A DNA stretch of 6,966 nt from Candidatus Woesearchaeota archaeon (lineage in GTDB: Archaea; Nanobdellota; Nanobdellia; Woesearchaeales; JACPBV01): NCBI GenBank assembly GCA_019322475.1, contig JAHWIN010000033.1:1-6966 (forward strand). Reading direction: 5' to 3'. Each line of letters opens with the position of its first letter. Positions within the stretch are counted from its first letter, which is position 1. This document shows positions 1 through 6,534 of the stretch, piece by piece. The position numbers were made by a program, and so were the translations under genes. The notes under the pieces were generated by a model that was given only the letters and a program-made list of their open reading frames with translations, made no database searches and was not told the DNA's origin.

Positions 1-8
1 TATAATCT
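1..8 (+). promoter_or_regulatory. Possible TATA element of the tRNA-Ser gene, cut by the window edge
   Basis: TATAATCT at the very start of the window is centred about 25 bases before the first base of the tRNA, the usual archaeal TATA-to-start distance. The window begins inside or just at this element, so its upstream part and any BRE cannot be judged. Confidence 0.35.
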
Positions 9-28
9 TCCCTATTCTACACACATAT

Positions 29-126
29 GCCGCGGTGCGACAATCTGGCTACTCGGGTCGCCTCGAAACTCAGGAAAGAAAGCGACTTGGCTCCGGCCTC
101 TCCAGGTTCAAATCCTGGCCGCGGCG
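29..126 (+). tRNA. tRNA-Ser (anticodon CGA) with a 13-base intron
   Basis: The cloverleaf can be traced by hand. The acceptor stem is GCCGCGG (29-35) with CCGCGGC (119-125), discriminator G126. The D arm has a 3-bp stem, CGA (38-40) with TCG (53-55), and GG at 47-48 in the loop. The anticodon stem is GTCGC (57-61) with GCGAC (82-86), loop CTCGAAA, anticodon CGA at 64-66. A long variable arm has stem GGC (89-91) with GCC (96-98). The T arm is CCAGG-TTCAAAT-CCTGG (102-118). A long variable arm and G discriminator are standard for archaeal tRNA-Ser, and the CGA anticodon reads UCG. The two anticodon-stem strands pair only if 13 bases after position 37 are removed, giving an 85-base mature tRNA. 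CCA is not encoded. Confidence 0.93.
68..80 (+). other. tRNA intron after anticodon-loop position 37
   Basis: Thirteen bases (ACTCAGGAAAGAA) separate A67 (position 37) from A81 (position 38). This is the commonest archaeal intron site, cut by the tRNA splicing endonuclease. Because A68 and A81 are both A, 69-81 fits equally well. The bulge-helix-bulge is poor: aligning C62-T63-C64-G65 against A75-A76-A77-G78 gives only two pairs (C62-G78, T63-A77). The exact splice sites are therefore inferred from the tRNA fold, not from a strong motif. Confidence 0.8.
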
Positions 127-136
127 TTTTCTTTTT
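127..136 (+). terminator. T-rich terminator after tRNA-Ser
   Basis: TTTTCTTTTT starts directly after the tRNA discriminator base. Oligo-T runs on the non-template strand are enough to terminate archaeal RNA polymerase, and this is the expected place for the tRNA 3' end. Confidence 0.7.
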
Positions 137-153
137 AAAGGAACAATACCAAC

Positions 154-164
154 TTTTTTATATT
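154..164 (+). promoter_or_regulatory. TATA box of the helicase gene
   Basis: TTTTTTATATT is centred roughly 24-27 bases before the ATG at 184, so transcription should begin at or next to that ATG. No Shine-Dalgarno sequence precedes it, fitting a leaderless mRNA. The in-frame TTG at 163 lies inside this element and is thus an unlikely start. Confidence 0.6.
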
Positions 165-183
165 GACAGGCTTTTTTGATAGT

Positions 184-2085
184 ATGAGATACAAAGGGCT
201 GGAGCTGGACAGCTTCCAGGAAGAGGCTATAAGCTCCATAGAGAAGAACAATTCTGCAGTTGTTTCAGCGCCTACAGGCTCAGGAAAGACCCTGATTGCA
301 GATTACATAATCAACAAGTACATCAAAAAAGGCATCAAGGTCATATACACCGCACCTATAAAAGCGCTCTCTAACCAGAAATACAAGGAATTTACTGCAG
401 ATTATGGAAAAGACAGCGTCGGCCTTCTTACAGGGGATATAGTGATAAACCCGACTGCCCCTGTCCTTATAATGACCACAGAGATATACAGGAACATGGC
501 CCTTACGGATGACAGCATGATAGAGCAGGTCTCTTATGTCATCTTTGACGAGATCCACTTTATCAATGACGTTGAAAGGGGGTATGTATGGGAGGAATCC
601 ATAATATTCTCAAAATCCCATGTAAGGTTCCTCTGCCTTTCAGCCACCATACCTAATGCAAAGGAGTTTGCATCCTGGATAAGCTCGATAAAGAAGCACA
701 ACGTTGATACTATCAGGTACAGCAAGAGGCACGTCCCTCTCCATAAGAGCTTTTATGATGCTGAGCTCGGCATAACAAGCTTAGAGGAGATAAGGGACGT
801 CAAAGACATACCATCTTACAGGCATGTCATGGGAAGGTCCAGAAGGAGGAGGCCAAGGATAAAAGCCCCCAATCATGTAGACTTAATAAGAGAGATACAG
901 GACAAGCTGCCCTGCTTTTTCTTCAACTTCTCCAGGCAGGGATGCCAGGACTGCGCATTTGAGCTTTCCAAAGCAAGGCTTTTTAAGATGAACCCTGAGA
1001 TAAGCTCTTTCGTAAGAAGCAGGATGAAGGGAGCTGTCCCCGAGATAAATGACCTTAAGTCTACAAGGCTTCTAAGGCAGACCCTGCCTTATGGCATAGC
1101 ATTTCACCATGCCGGGCTTATCCCCCTGATAAAAAGCATAGTGGAGGAGCTTTTTTCAAAAGGACTCATAAAAGTCCTTTATACGACAGAGACCTTTGCA
1201 GTAGGCATAAACATGCCCGCAAAGACCGTATGCTTCAAGTCCCTGAGAAAATTTGACGGCATAAACTTCCGCTTCTTAAACTCCAAGGAATATTTTCAGA
1301 TAGCTGGCAGGGCAGGAAGGAGGGGCATAGACAAGGAAGGGTTTGCATATGCGATGATCGACAGGAGAGACTTTGATTACCCGTTGCTGAAAAGGGTAAC
1401 AGGCTCTGATATAGAGCCTATAAGGTCGCAGTTCAGGCTTTCTGTAAACACCGTGCTTAACCTCATAAAGCAGCACACAGCAGAGGAGATAGAAAAGATA
1501 CTTAAGATGAGCTTCTACACGTATCAAAAAGGCTCCAAAGGCGAGATAAGAAACTCTTTCAGGAACACCAAAAGGAAGCTCATAAAGCTTGGCTATGTGG
1601 AAGAGAACAAGCTCACAGATAAAGGGGAATTTTCCTCAAGGATATATGCTGATGAGATAATAATAGGGGAGATATTTGCGACAGATTTCTACAGGGACCT
1701 CAATGAATACCACATAATGATGATAGTTGCGTGCCTCTGCTATGAGCCGAGGGAAAGGACAGAGTTCTACAAAAAGTTCAGTTCAGGCTTCCTCAGGGAG
1801 CTCAAGAGCAAAGTATGGCACAGCCCCACCATAAGCAGGGAGAAAAGGTTCAGGAACCTCGACAAGCTGACTGCCATGATAGACCCCTGCTACCATGGAA
1901 AGAACATCTTTGAGATAATGAAAAACACAAACTTCCTGGAAGGCGACATAATAAGGTTCTTCAGGCAGATGCTCGACAGGTTCTCCCAGATAAGGAATGC
2001 CACAAGAGACATGAGGCTGGAAGAGATGATAAAGAGCTGCCAGAGCCTTGTCATAGAGTCCTTGGCTGATATTGATGCGGTTTAG
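184..2085 (+). CDS. Ski2/Mtr4-like DExH RNA helicase
   Basis: A 633-residue superfamily 2 helicase, expected to unwind RNA with ATP in the cytoplasm and, by analogy with Ski2 and Mtr4, to feed RNA to the exosome; that partnership is inferred. Numbered from ATG 184: Walker A APTGSGKT (29-36), then TAPIKALSNQK (Ia), TTEIYRNM, Walker B DEIH (122-125) within DEIHFINDVERGYVWEE, SAT (153-155), HHAGL, TTETFAVGINMPAKT (V) and QIAGRAGRRG (VI, 372-381). The SqFRLS..TVLNLI stretch after motif VI and the FINDVERG sequence are Ski2/Mtr4/HelY hallmarks rather than Hel308. The C-terminal ~220 residues look like the winged-helix and helical-bundle part. At this length there is no room for the Mtr4/Ski2 arch insertion. 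The ATG at 184 is preferred over TTG 163 because of the TATA position. It stands alone, convergent with the next operon. Confidence 0.9.
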   Translation: MRYKGLELDSFQEEAISSIEKNNSAVVSAPTGSGKTLIADYIINKYIKKGIKVIYTAPIKALSNQKYKEFTADYGKDSVGLLTGDIVINPTAPVLIMTTEIYRNMALTDDSMIEQVSYVIFDEIHFINDVERGYVWEESIIFSKSHVRFLCLSATIPNAKEFASWISSIKKHNVDTIRYSKRHVPLHKSFYDAELGITSLEEIRDVKDIPSYRHVMGRSRRRRPRIKAPNHVDLIREIQDKLPCFFFNFSRQGCQDCAFELSKARLFKMNPEISSFVRSRMKGAVPEINDLKSTRLLRQTLPYGIAFHHAGLIPLIKSIVEELFSKGLIKVLYTTETFAVGINMPAKTVCFKSLRKFDGINFRFLNSKEYFQIAGRAGRRGIDKEGFAYAMIDRRDFDYPLLKRVTGSDIEPIRSQFRLSVNTVLNLIKQHTAEEIEKILKMSFYTYQKGSKGEIRNSFRNTKRKLIKLGYVEENKLTDKGEFSSRIYADEIIIGEIFATDFYRDLNEYHIMMIVACLCYEPRERTEFYKKFSSGFLRELKSKVWHSPTISREKRFRNLDKLTAMIDPCYHGKNIFEIMKNTNFLEGDIIRFFRQMLDRFSQIRNATRDMRLEEMIKSCQSLVIESLADIDAV

Positions 2086-2095
2086 GTCTTGGCTA

Positions 2096-2119
2096 TGAAA
2101 AGGAGGTCATTTTAACCTC
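2096..2119 (-). terminator. Possible hairpin terminator of the HEPN/MNT operon
   Basis: Read on the minus strand, GAGGT (2119-2115) and ACCTC (2107-2103) form a 5-bp stem around the MNT stop codon, followed by CTTTT. It sits in the 21-base gap between two convergent genes, where termination is needed. The stem and T tract are both short, so this is tentative. Confidence 0.3.
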
Positions 2120-2649
2120 ACGCCATGTTTCATAACTTCTGAAACAAGTTTGCCTTTCTCATCAACATCAAAATAATGCAATTGTATATTCCTGCCATAG
2201 TCCTGCAATATCTGGTCTTTAGCCTTGATCAGATTAACCTTTCCTTCAGAAAAGACAGCAATATCGATATCTGATGAGACTGATGCTGTTTTCTTTGCGT
2301 GTGAACCGAAAAGATAAACCTGGCTTATATCAAAGCTTTCGATGATCCTTAAAAAATCAACTAAAACCATGAAAAGATTAAAAGAGGGGTAATTAAGCCT
2401 TTTCTTGTCTTTTTCAACAATATCCAGCAGCAAGGAAGTTTCCTCATTTGAAAAATCAAGCTTTATCTTCCTGCCGTCTTTTATTATGATCTTATAAAAG
2501 ATAAGCTTATCCAAGGTCCTGTCCAAAGAAAGATTGTTCCATCTAAGCAGCTCCTTTATCTCTTTTCTGGTATAGCCGGAACCGGGAGAATAAGAGGCTA
2601 AAGCTAAAAACCTCCATATGCTCTTATTGTTTAAGATATTAAGTATCAT
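2107..2649 (-). CDS. Winged-helix + minimal nucleotidyltransferase (MNT) protein
   Basis: 180 residues in two parts. Residues 1-~75 look like a winged helix-turn-helix (TRKEIKELLRWNNLSLDRTLDKLIFY..., then a basic hairpin), probably DNA binding. Residues ~88-180 are a Pol-beta-type minimal nucleotidyltransferase: LFGSHA with G115-S116, then D127-I-D129, i.e. GS-x10-DxD, and the C-terminal VMKHGVRL typical of these domains. Where many MNTs have a third catalytic Asp, this protein reads NIQLHYF (154-160), with Gln156 or His158 and no clear acid. Its ATG lies inside the HEPN stop (ATGA overlap), so translation is probably coupled. In HEPN/MNT toxin-antitoxin pairs the MNT is the antitoxin and can AMPylate the HEPN toxin. 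Here that role is inferred from context, and nucleotidyl transfer is uncertain. The fused winged helix could make it the operon's own repressor. Confidence 0.85.
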   Translation of the reverse strand: MILNILNNKSIWRFLALASYSPGSGYTRKEIKELLRWNNLSLDRTLDKLIFYKIIIKDGRKIKLDFSNEETSLLLDIVEKDKKRLNYPSFNLFMVLVDFLRIIESFDISQVYLFGSHAKKTASVSSDIDIAVFSEGKVNLIKAKDQILQDYGRNIQLHYFDVDEKGKLVSEVMKHGVRLK

Positions 2650-3140
2650 AACATCACTTCATTTATCAGATTTATATATGGCTTTGCAAGATTCTCTAAA
2701 AAATACGAAGCTTTCTCAAGGCTGACAGAAGCCTTAACAGTTGAAGAGGTATAATATTGAGACTTTTCTCTTTCATCTTTTCCCTGCAATAAAGCAAGAT
2801 GTAATGATGCGATAGAATACTCTTTTTCAGCCTTCTCTAAGAGGGAAAGAATATCCTTCCTTTTTACAAGCTCGCGCAAAGATTGTATAACTGCCGCATG
2901 TACATTTGGGGATCCCAGCTTTAGGCCGTATCTTTTAGCTAAAAACAGCTTAGATATGTCATGCATCGCGTAATAGCCGGATATTATGCTCCATCTTGGA
3001 AATTTGATGAGCAAAAACTCAGAAACTTTGATATTTTCTGAATAAGCTGATTCCAGGAAAGGCAGGTAAGCTTGTTTCTCATTAGGGGCCAGATCTTTTA
3101 TGCTTCCTAAGTCTCTAAACTCCTGCATTGATTTTACCAT
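2646..3140 (-). CDS. HEPN-like protein, partner of the MNT gene
   Basis: 164 residues, all helical in appearance. SGYYAMHDISKLFLAKRYGL (54-73) followed by NVHAAVIQSLREL (79-91) and R124..SQYY (127-130) match the general HEPN pattern: an 'A..H...K.L' helix, an 'H..V' helix and an 'R...Y' helix. The R-x(4-6)-H motif of HEPN ribonucleases is not visible anywhere, which argues for a non-nucleolytic or divergent member, such as the HEPN subunits once called nucleotidyltransferase substrate-binding proteins. At 164 residues it is longer than a minimal HEPN; the extra part is at the N terminus. It is first in an operon and overlaps the MNT gene by 4 bases. The start at 3140 is supported by a TATA box centred ~28 bases upstream; Met5 (3128) is the alternative. 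The family call rests on pattern and neighbour, not on an alignment. Confidence 0.75.
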   Translation of the reverse strand: MVKSMQEFRDLGSIKDLAPNEKQAYLPFLESAYSENIKVSEFLLIKFPRWSIISGYYAMHDISKLFLAKRYGLKLGSPNVHAAVIQSLRELVKRKDILSLLEKAEKEYSIASLHLALLQGKDEREKSQYYTSSTVKASVSLEKASYFLENLAKPYINLINEVML

Positions 3141-3150
3141 TTTTGTAGTA
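3131..3150. repeat. 20-base direct repeat, copy 1 (over the HEPN start codon)
   Basis: ATTTTACCATTTTTGTAGTA, identical to 3172-3191 and 41 bases away from it, about four helical turns. This copy covers the HEPN start codon and the expected transcription start. A bound protein here would block initiation. Confidence 0.85.
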
Positions 3151-3164
3151 AAAATACAATTCTA

Positions 3165-3172
3165 CTTATAAA
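3165..3172 (-). promoter_or_regulatory. TATA box of the HEPN/MNT operon
   Basis: Minus strand TTTATAAG is centred about 28 bases upstream of the HEPN ATG, predicting a leaderless transcript. It lies between the two copies of the 20-base repeat; copy 2 begins where the BRE would be. This arrangement suggests repression by a protein bound on both sides of the TATA box. Confidence 0.65.
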
Positions 3173-3191
3173 TTTTACCATTTTTGTAGTA
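3172..3191. repeat. 20-base direct repeat, copy 2 (upstream of the TATA box)
   Basis: Exact copy of 3131-3150, touching the upstream edge of the HEPN TATA box. The promoter sits between the copies. The copy also duplicates the ATG and first codons of the HEPN gene (ATGGTAAAAT on the minus strand). Confidence 0.85.
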
Positions 3192-3204
3192 GAGATAGTA
3201 CTAC
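3186..3204. repeat. Inverted repeat GTAGTA-N7-TACTAC, possible operator
   Basis: A 6-base perfect inverted repeat (3186-3191 and 3199-3204) overlapping the end of direct-repeat copy 2. Dyads of this size are typical binding sites for dimeric winged-helix regulators, and the MNT protein carries a winged helix. The left half, GTAGTA, also recurs at 3145-3150 in repeat copy 1 but without its right half. Confidence 0.45.
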
Positions 3205-3320
3205 TTTTTTCTGGAATACAACAGCCACTTCTCTTCGACCCACTTAACCTTAAATGAGAAGAGGGATTTCAACAGGGTTCATCCTTTGGCATGATGAACT
3301 TCTTGCTTTTCCAGATATCC
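3205..3320. other. Intergenic stretch between ileS and the HEPN operon, no clear gene
   Basis: No open frame with a credible start was found on either strand. A 7-bp hairpin, GTTCATC (3277-3283) with GATGAAC (3293-3299) and a 9-base loop, lies just past the ileS stop. It is not followed by a T tract on the minus strand, so it is not an obvious terminator. ileS transcription may therefore read on toward the HEPN operon. Confidence 0.5.
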
Positions 3321-6300
3321 CTAAGCCTTCTCCAGAAATATCTCAAACTGCTTTCCCTTTACCTTTTCTGTGCTGCTGCTCTTGAACCTGGCCTTTGGGG
3401 CGCCTTCAGATAGTGTCAATGTCTTTGCACCTACCCGTTCTATTATCTGCTCCTCAAAATCGCTTAAGTTAAGGTTTGTCCTGATAAAAACATCAACCCT
3501 GTCTTTCTTCTCCAGGCCTGCTTTTTTCCTTAGGCTCTGGACCCTTCTCATGACCTCTCTTGCAAAGCCCTCTGCTTCAAGCTCATTGTCCATCTCCTTG
3601 TTGAGATATAGAAAACCGCCCTTAAACTCAGATTCCTGGTAGGGATCTGGAACCTTCCTTTCTACTATAAGGTGCTCCTTGACTACATTTACGCTTGTCC
3701 CTTCATTATCTAAAGGTATGACAAACTTCCCCTCCTTTTCTATATGCCCCAATATGCTCTGCGGGCTTTCTGTAGCTATCTTCGCCACTATCTGGGGCGC
3801 TAATTTTCCGAAATCAGGGCCTAGCTTGCCAAAATCAGCCCTTACAGCAAGCCTCATCCCGGGAAGGGTCTCCTGGACACGTATCTCCTTTACATTGGCC
3901 TGTATCTTTATAAGGTCCTCCAGCTGCTCAACAGCCTCTATCATCGCCTTGTCTTTTCCTGTTATTATAAGCTCCCTCAAAGGCCATCTTATCCCTAACC
4001 CTATCTTTTCCCTTGCTGCCAGGGCAGACTGGATCACGCTCTGCACTATAGCTATGTTCTTTTCAAGCTTAGGGTCTATCTCTGATTCAAGGTATTTAGG
4101 CCAGGCATGCATATGTATGCTGTCCCCCCTAAGCCCGAAAACATCCTTCATGTTCAGGTACATCTTCTCTGTTACAAAAGGAATTATAGGCGAAGCAAGC
4201 TTCATGACCTCAAAAAGCACATAGTAGATGACAGCGATGACCAGCTCTTTCTCATCATCTGTACCTGAAGATGATTTCTCCCTTGTAAGCTGTATGTATG
4301 TCCTGCTAAGCTCAAGATATATCTCCTCTATAAGCCAGGGTATCTCATTAAGGCTGTAGCTCTCAAAAAGCTCAGTAGCCTTTTTTATCGTTGAATTCAG
4401 CTTCGAAAGTATATATTTTTCTTCGGTTGAGCACAGCTTCTTGTTTATCTTCAGTTTCTTTGGATTTGCCTTTGAGCTTTTGACAAGGCCTATAAGGTAC
4501 TTGTGCAGGTTCCATAGGACTGTAAGGTTCTTGTGCTTTATCTTTGTGTCCTCCATGTTATAGTTTATGTCTAAGCCCGGGTTGGCCCCGCCTATCATAT
4601 AATAACGGAGGGTGTCTGCCCCAAACCTGTCTATGACCTCATAAGGAGAGATTATGTTTCCCAGGGACTTTGACATCTTCCTTCCCTCTGAATCCTGCAC
4701 AAAGCCGTGCATATAGCATGCCTTGTAGCTGTGCTTGCCCATGGATATCATGGATGTCACAAGAAGAAGGTTGAACCATCCCCTTATCTGGTCCTTGCCC
4801 TCTAATATGAAATCAGGGGGCCACAGTTTCTTGAACAATGAGTCTTTTTGAGGGTAATCCAGGCAGGACCATGAGGCTGTTCCCGAATCTATCCATACGT
4901 CAAGTATGTCAGGTATCCTTTTCATCGTGCCTTTGCACTTGCAGGGGATAGTGACCTTGTCTATATACGGCCTGTGCAGGTCCTTAGGGACATTTCCTGC
5001 AAGCTTCTTCAGCTCAGCTACAGACCCCACAACAGTGTAATCGCCGCATGAATCGCATCTCCATATAGGCAAAGGAGTCCCCCAATAGCGCTGCCTTGTT
5101 ATCCCGTTATCCCTGAGGTTGTCAAGCCATGAATCAAACCATTTGCTTCCTGCCCATTCAGGTATCCAGGACACCTTCTTGTTCAGGTCCTTCATCTTCT
5201 GCTTAAGGTCCTCAACCCTGAAGAACCACTGCTTTGTCGTCCTGAACACTACAGGATTCTTGCATCTCCAGCAGTGGGCATACTCATGCTCTACAGGCCT
5301 TTTTGCAAGCAAAGAGCCTTTATCGTCAAGCTCTTCTATAAATTTCTTATTGTCTTTCTTTGCGTCCCACCCCTTGAATTTTCCCATGCTCTCGCCATAT
5401 CTTCCGTTTTCATCAAGCGCATTGAAAGGAGGTATTCCGTTTCTATGTCCTACTTCATAATCCTCAGGCCCGCAGCCGGGGGCGCAATGCACCAGCCCTG
5501 TCCCAGAGCCGGTATCGACATATTCTGGTGATAATAAAACTGTATGCATCTTCTTGCTCTTCTTTTTCAGGCCGGCATAAAGATCCCTGAGCTCATCTTC
5601 AAAAGGATGCTCATACTCCCTGCCCTCCAGTTCGCTGCCCTTGAATTCCCCAAGTACCTTGAATGTCTTGTCAATGGAGCTTATGAATATGTTTGCAAGC
5701 TTTTTGGCAACTATCCATGTCTCTTTGCCGACCTTTGCCCGTACATAATCCTCATCCGGGTTTACCATCACCCCCAGGTTATAGGCTATCGTCCATGGCG
5801 TAGTTGTCCAGATTATAAGGTATTCATCTTTCTTTCCCTTCACCTTGAACTTCAGGAAGATAGATGTATCAGTGACATTCTTGTATTCCAGCTCGTGCTT
5901 TGCAAGGGCTGTCCCGCATCTGGGGCACCAGTGCATCACCTTTTCCCCTTCATAAAGCCTTTTGTTGTCATGGGCTTTTTTGATAAGCCACCATTCCCCT
6001 TCCATGAACTCGTTCTTTATAGATTGGTAAGGATTTTCAAGGTCCATCCATATCCCAAATCTTGAGAAGTCGTTGTTCATGGCCTCCATGTTGGATATGC
6101 TCAGCTTCTTGCACTCCTCTATGAATTTTGAGACGCCAAGCTTAGGGATGTCCTCCTTGCTTTTCATTCCCAGCTTTTCCATCACCTTATGGGCTGTAGG
6201 AAGCCCGTGCATGTCATAGCCTGCCCTGTCCCACACGTCAAAGCTGTTCATGCGCTTGTACCTTAGGACAGAATCCTTCAGTGACTTGTTCCATGATATC

Positions 6301-6461
6301 CCAAGATGTATATTCCCTGAGGTATAAGGCGGTCCGTCAAGGAAGTAAAAAGGCTTCTTGCCCTTCAGCTTAGCCTTCAGCCTGGGATACGTCTTGTTCT
6401 CTTTCCAGAAATCAAGCATATCTTTTTCTATCTCAAGAGCATCATAGTTTAGTATCATCAT
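3321..6461 (-). CDS. ileS: Isoleucyl-tRNA synthetase, archaeal/eukaryotic type
   Basis: 1046 residues, full length for this class I enzyme, which charges tRNA-Ile with isoleucine in the cytoplasm. The HIGH-type signature is DGPPYTSG-N-I-HLGI (H52-I55); archaeal members commonly read HLG+T here. KMSKS is at 595-599 (GRKMSKSLGN). The editing domain (CP1) shows WTTTPWT and GTGLVHCAPGCGPEDY, with the acid and Thr-rich motifs used to remove mischarged valine. Zinc-knuckle pairs are C179-P-R-C182, C397-W-R-C400 and C469..C472 with C507/C509. W-F-D-S-W and GWFNLLL frame the active site. The C-terminal ~400 residues are the helical anticodon-binding domain plus the tail found in long archaeal/eukaryotic enzymes. 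The start is MM at 6461, 27-28 bases after a TATA box, so probably leaderless. No frameshift or missing core motif was seen. Confidence 0.97.
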   Translation of the reverse strand: MMILNYDALEIEKDMLDFWKENKTYPRLKAKLKGKKPFYFLDGPPYTSGNIHLGISWNKSLKDSVLRYKRMNSFDVWDRAGYDMHGLPTAHKVMEKLGMKSKEDIPKLGVSKFIEECKKLSISNMEAMNNDFSRFGIWMDLENPYQSIKNEFMEGEWWLIKKAHDNKRLYEGEKVMHWCPRCGTALAKHELEYKNVTDTSIFLKFKVKGKKDEYLIIWTTTPWTIAYNLGVMVNPDEDYVRAKVGKETWIVAKKLANIFISSIDKTFKVLGEFKGSELEGREYEHPFEDELRDLYAGLKKKSKKMHTVLLSPEYVDTGSGTGLVHCAPGCGPEDYEVGHRNGIPPFNALDENGRYGESMGKFKGWDAKKDNKKFIEELDDKGSLLAKRPVEHEYAHCWRCKNPVVFRTTKQWFFRVEDLKQKMKDLNKKVSWIPEWAGSKWFDSWLDNLRDNGITRQRYWGTPLPIWRCDSCGDYTVVGSVAELKKLAGNVPKDLHRPYIDKVTIPCKCKGTMKRIPDILDVWIDSGTASWSCLDYPQKDSLFKKLWPPDFILEGKDQIRGWFNLLLVTSMISMGKHSYKACYMHGFVQDSEGRKMSKSLGNIISPYEVIDRFGADTLRYYMIGGANPGLDINYNMEDTKIKHKNLTVLWNLHKYLIGLVKSSKANPKKLKINKKLCSTEEKYILSKLNSTIKKATELFESYSLNEIPWLIEEIYLELSRTYIQLTREKSSSGTDDEKELVIAVIYYVLFEVMKLASPIIPFVTEKMYLNMKDVFGLRGDSIHMHAWPKYLESEIDPKLEKNIAIVQSVIQSALAAREKIGLGIRWPLRELIITGKDKAMIEAVEQLEDLIKIQANVKEIRVQETLPGMRLAVRADFGKLGPDFGKLAPQIVAKIATESPQSILGHIEKEGKFVIPLDNEGTSVNVVKEHLIVERKVPDPYQESEFKGGFLYLNKEMDNELEAEGFAREVMRRVQSLRKKAGLEKKDRVDVFIRTNLNLSDFEEQIIERVGAKTLTLSEGAPKARFKSSSTEKVKGKQFEIFLEKA

Positions 6462-6484
6462 AGTGCATGAGAGATAGATATTCT

Positions 6485-6492
6485 ATATAAAT
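6485..6492 (-). promoter_or_regulatory. TATA box of ileS
   Basis: Minus strand ATTTATAT is centred about 27-28 bases before the ileS ATG at 6461, with no Shine-Dalgarno in between, so the mRNA should start at the ATG. An ATG seven bases upstream (6468) is out of frame and would be outside or at the very edge of such a transcript. No T-box, leader peptide or other structure fits in the 73-base gap. Confidence 0.65.
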
Positions 6493-6534
6493 ATTGTTGT
6501 TTGCTGAACTGCAGATTGATACTCAGAAAATTTA

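Noticed and set aside
163..183. In-frame TTG that would add seven residues to the helicase N terminus
   Set aside because: It lies inside the TATA element and would not be transcribed from that promoter; ATG 184 matches the promoter spacing.
280..1527. Minus-strand open frames inside the helicase
   Set aside because: Shadows of a complete, motif-rich helicase gene.
2099..2107. Perfect Shine-Dalgarno-like AAAGGAGGT on the plus strand
   Set aside because: Only a very short frame lies around it on that strand and the next gene is convergent; it is part of the small stem around the MNT stop.
3131..3204. CRISPR array
   Set aside because: Only two repeat copies of 20 bases, with the operon's TATA box between them; no further units or cas genes.
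3370..6065. Several plus-strand open frames of 85-181 codons
   Set aside because: All lie antisense within ileS, whose full motif set is intact; they have no promoters and their composition reflects the ileS codons.
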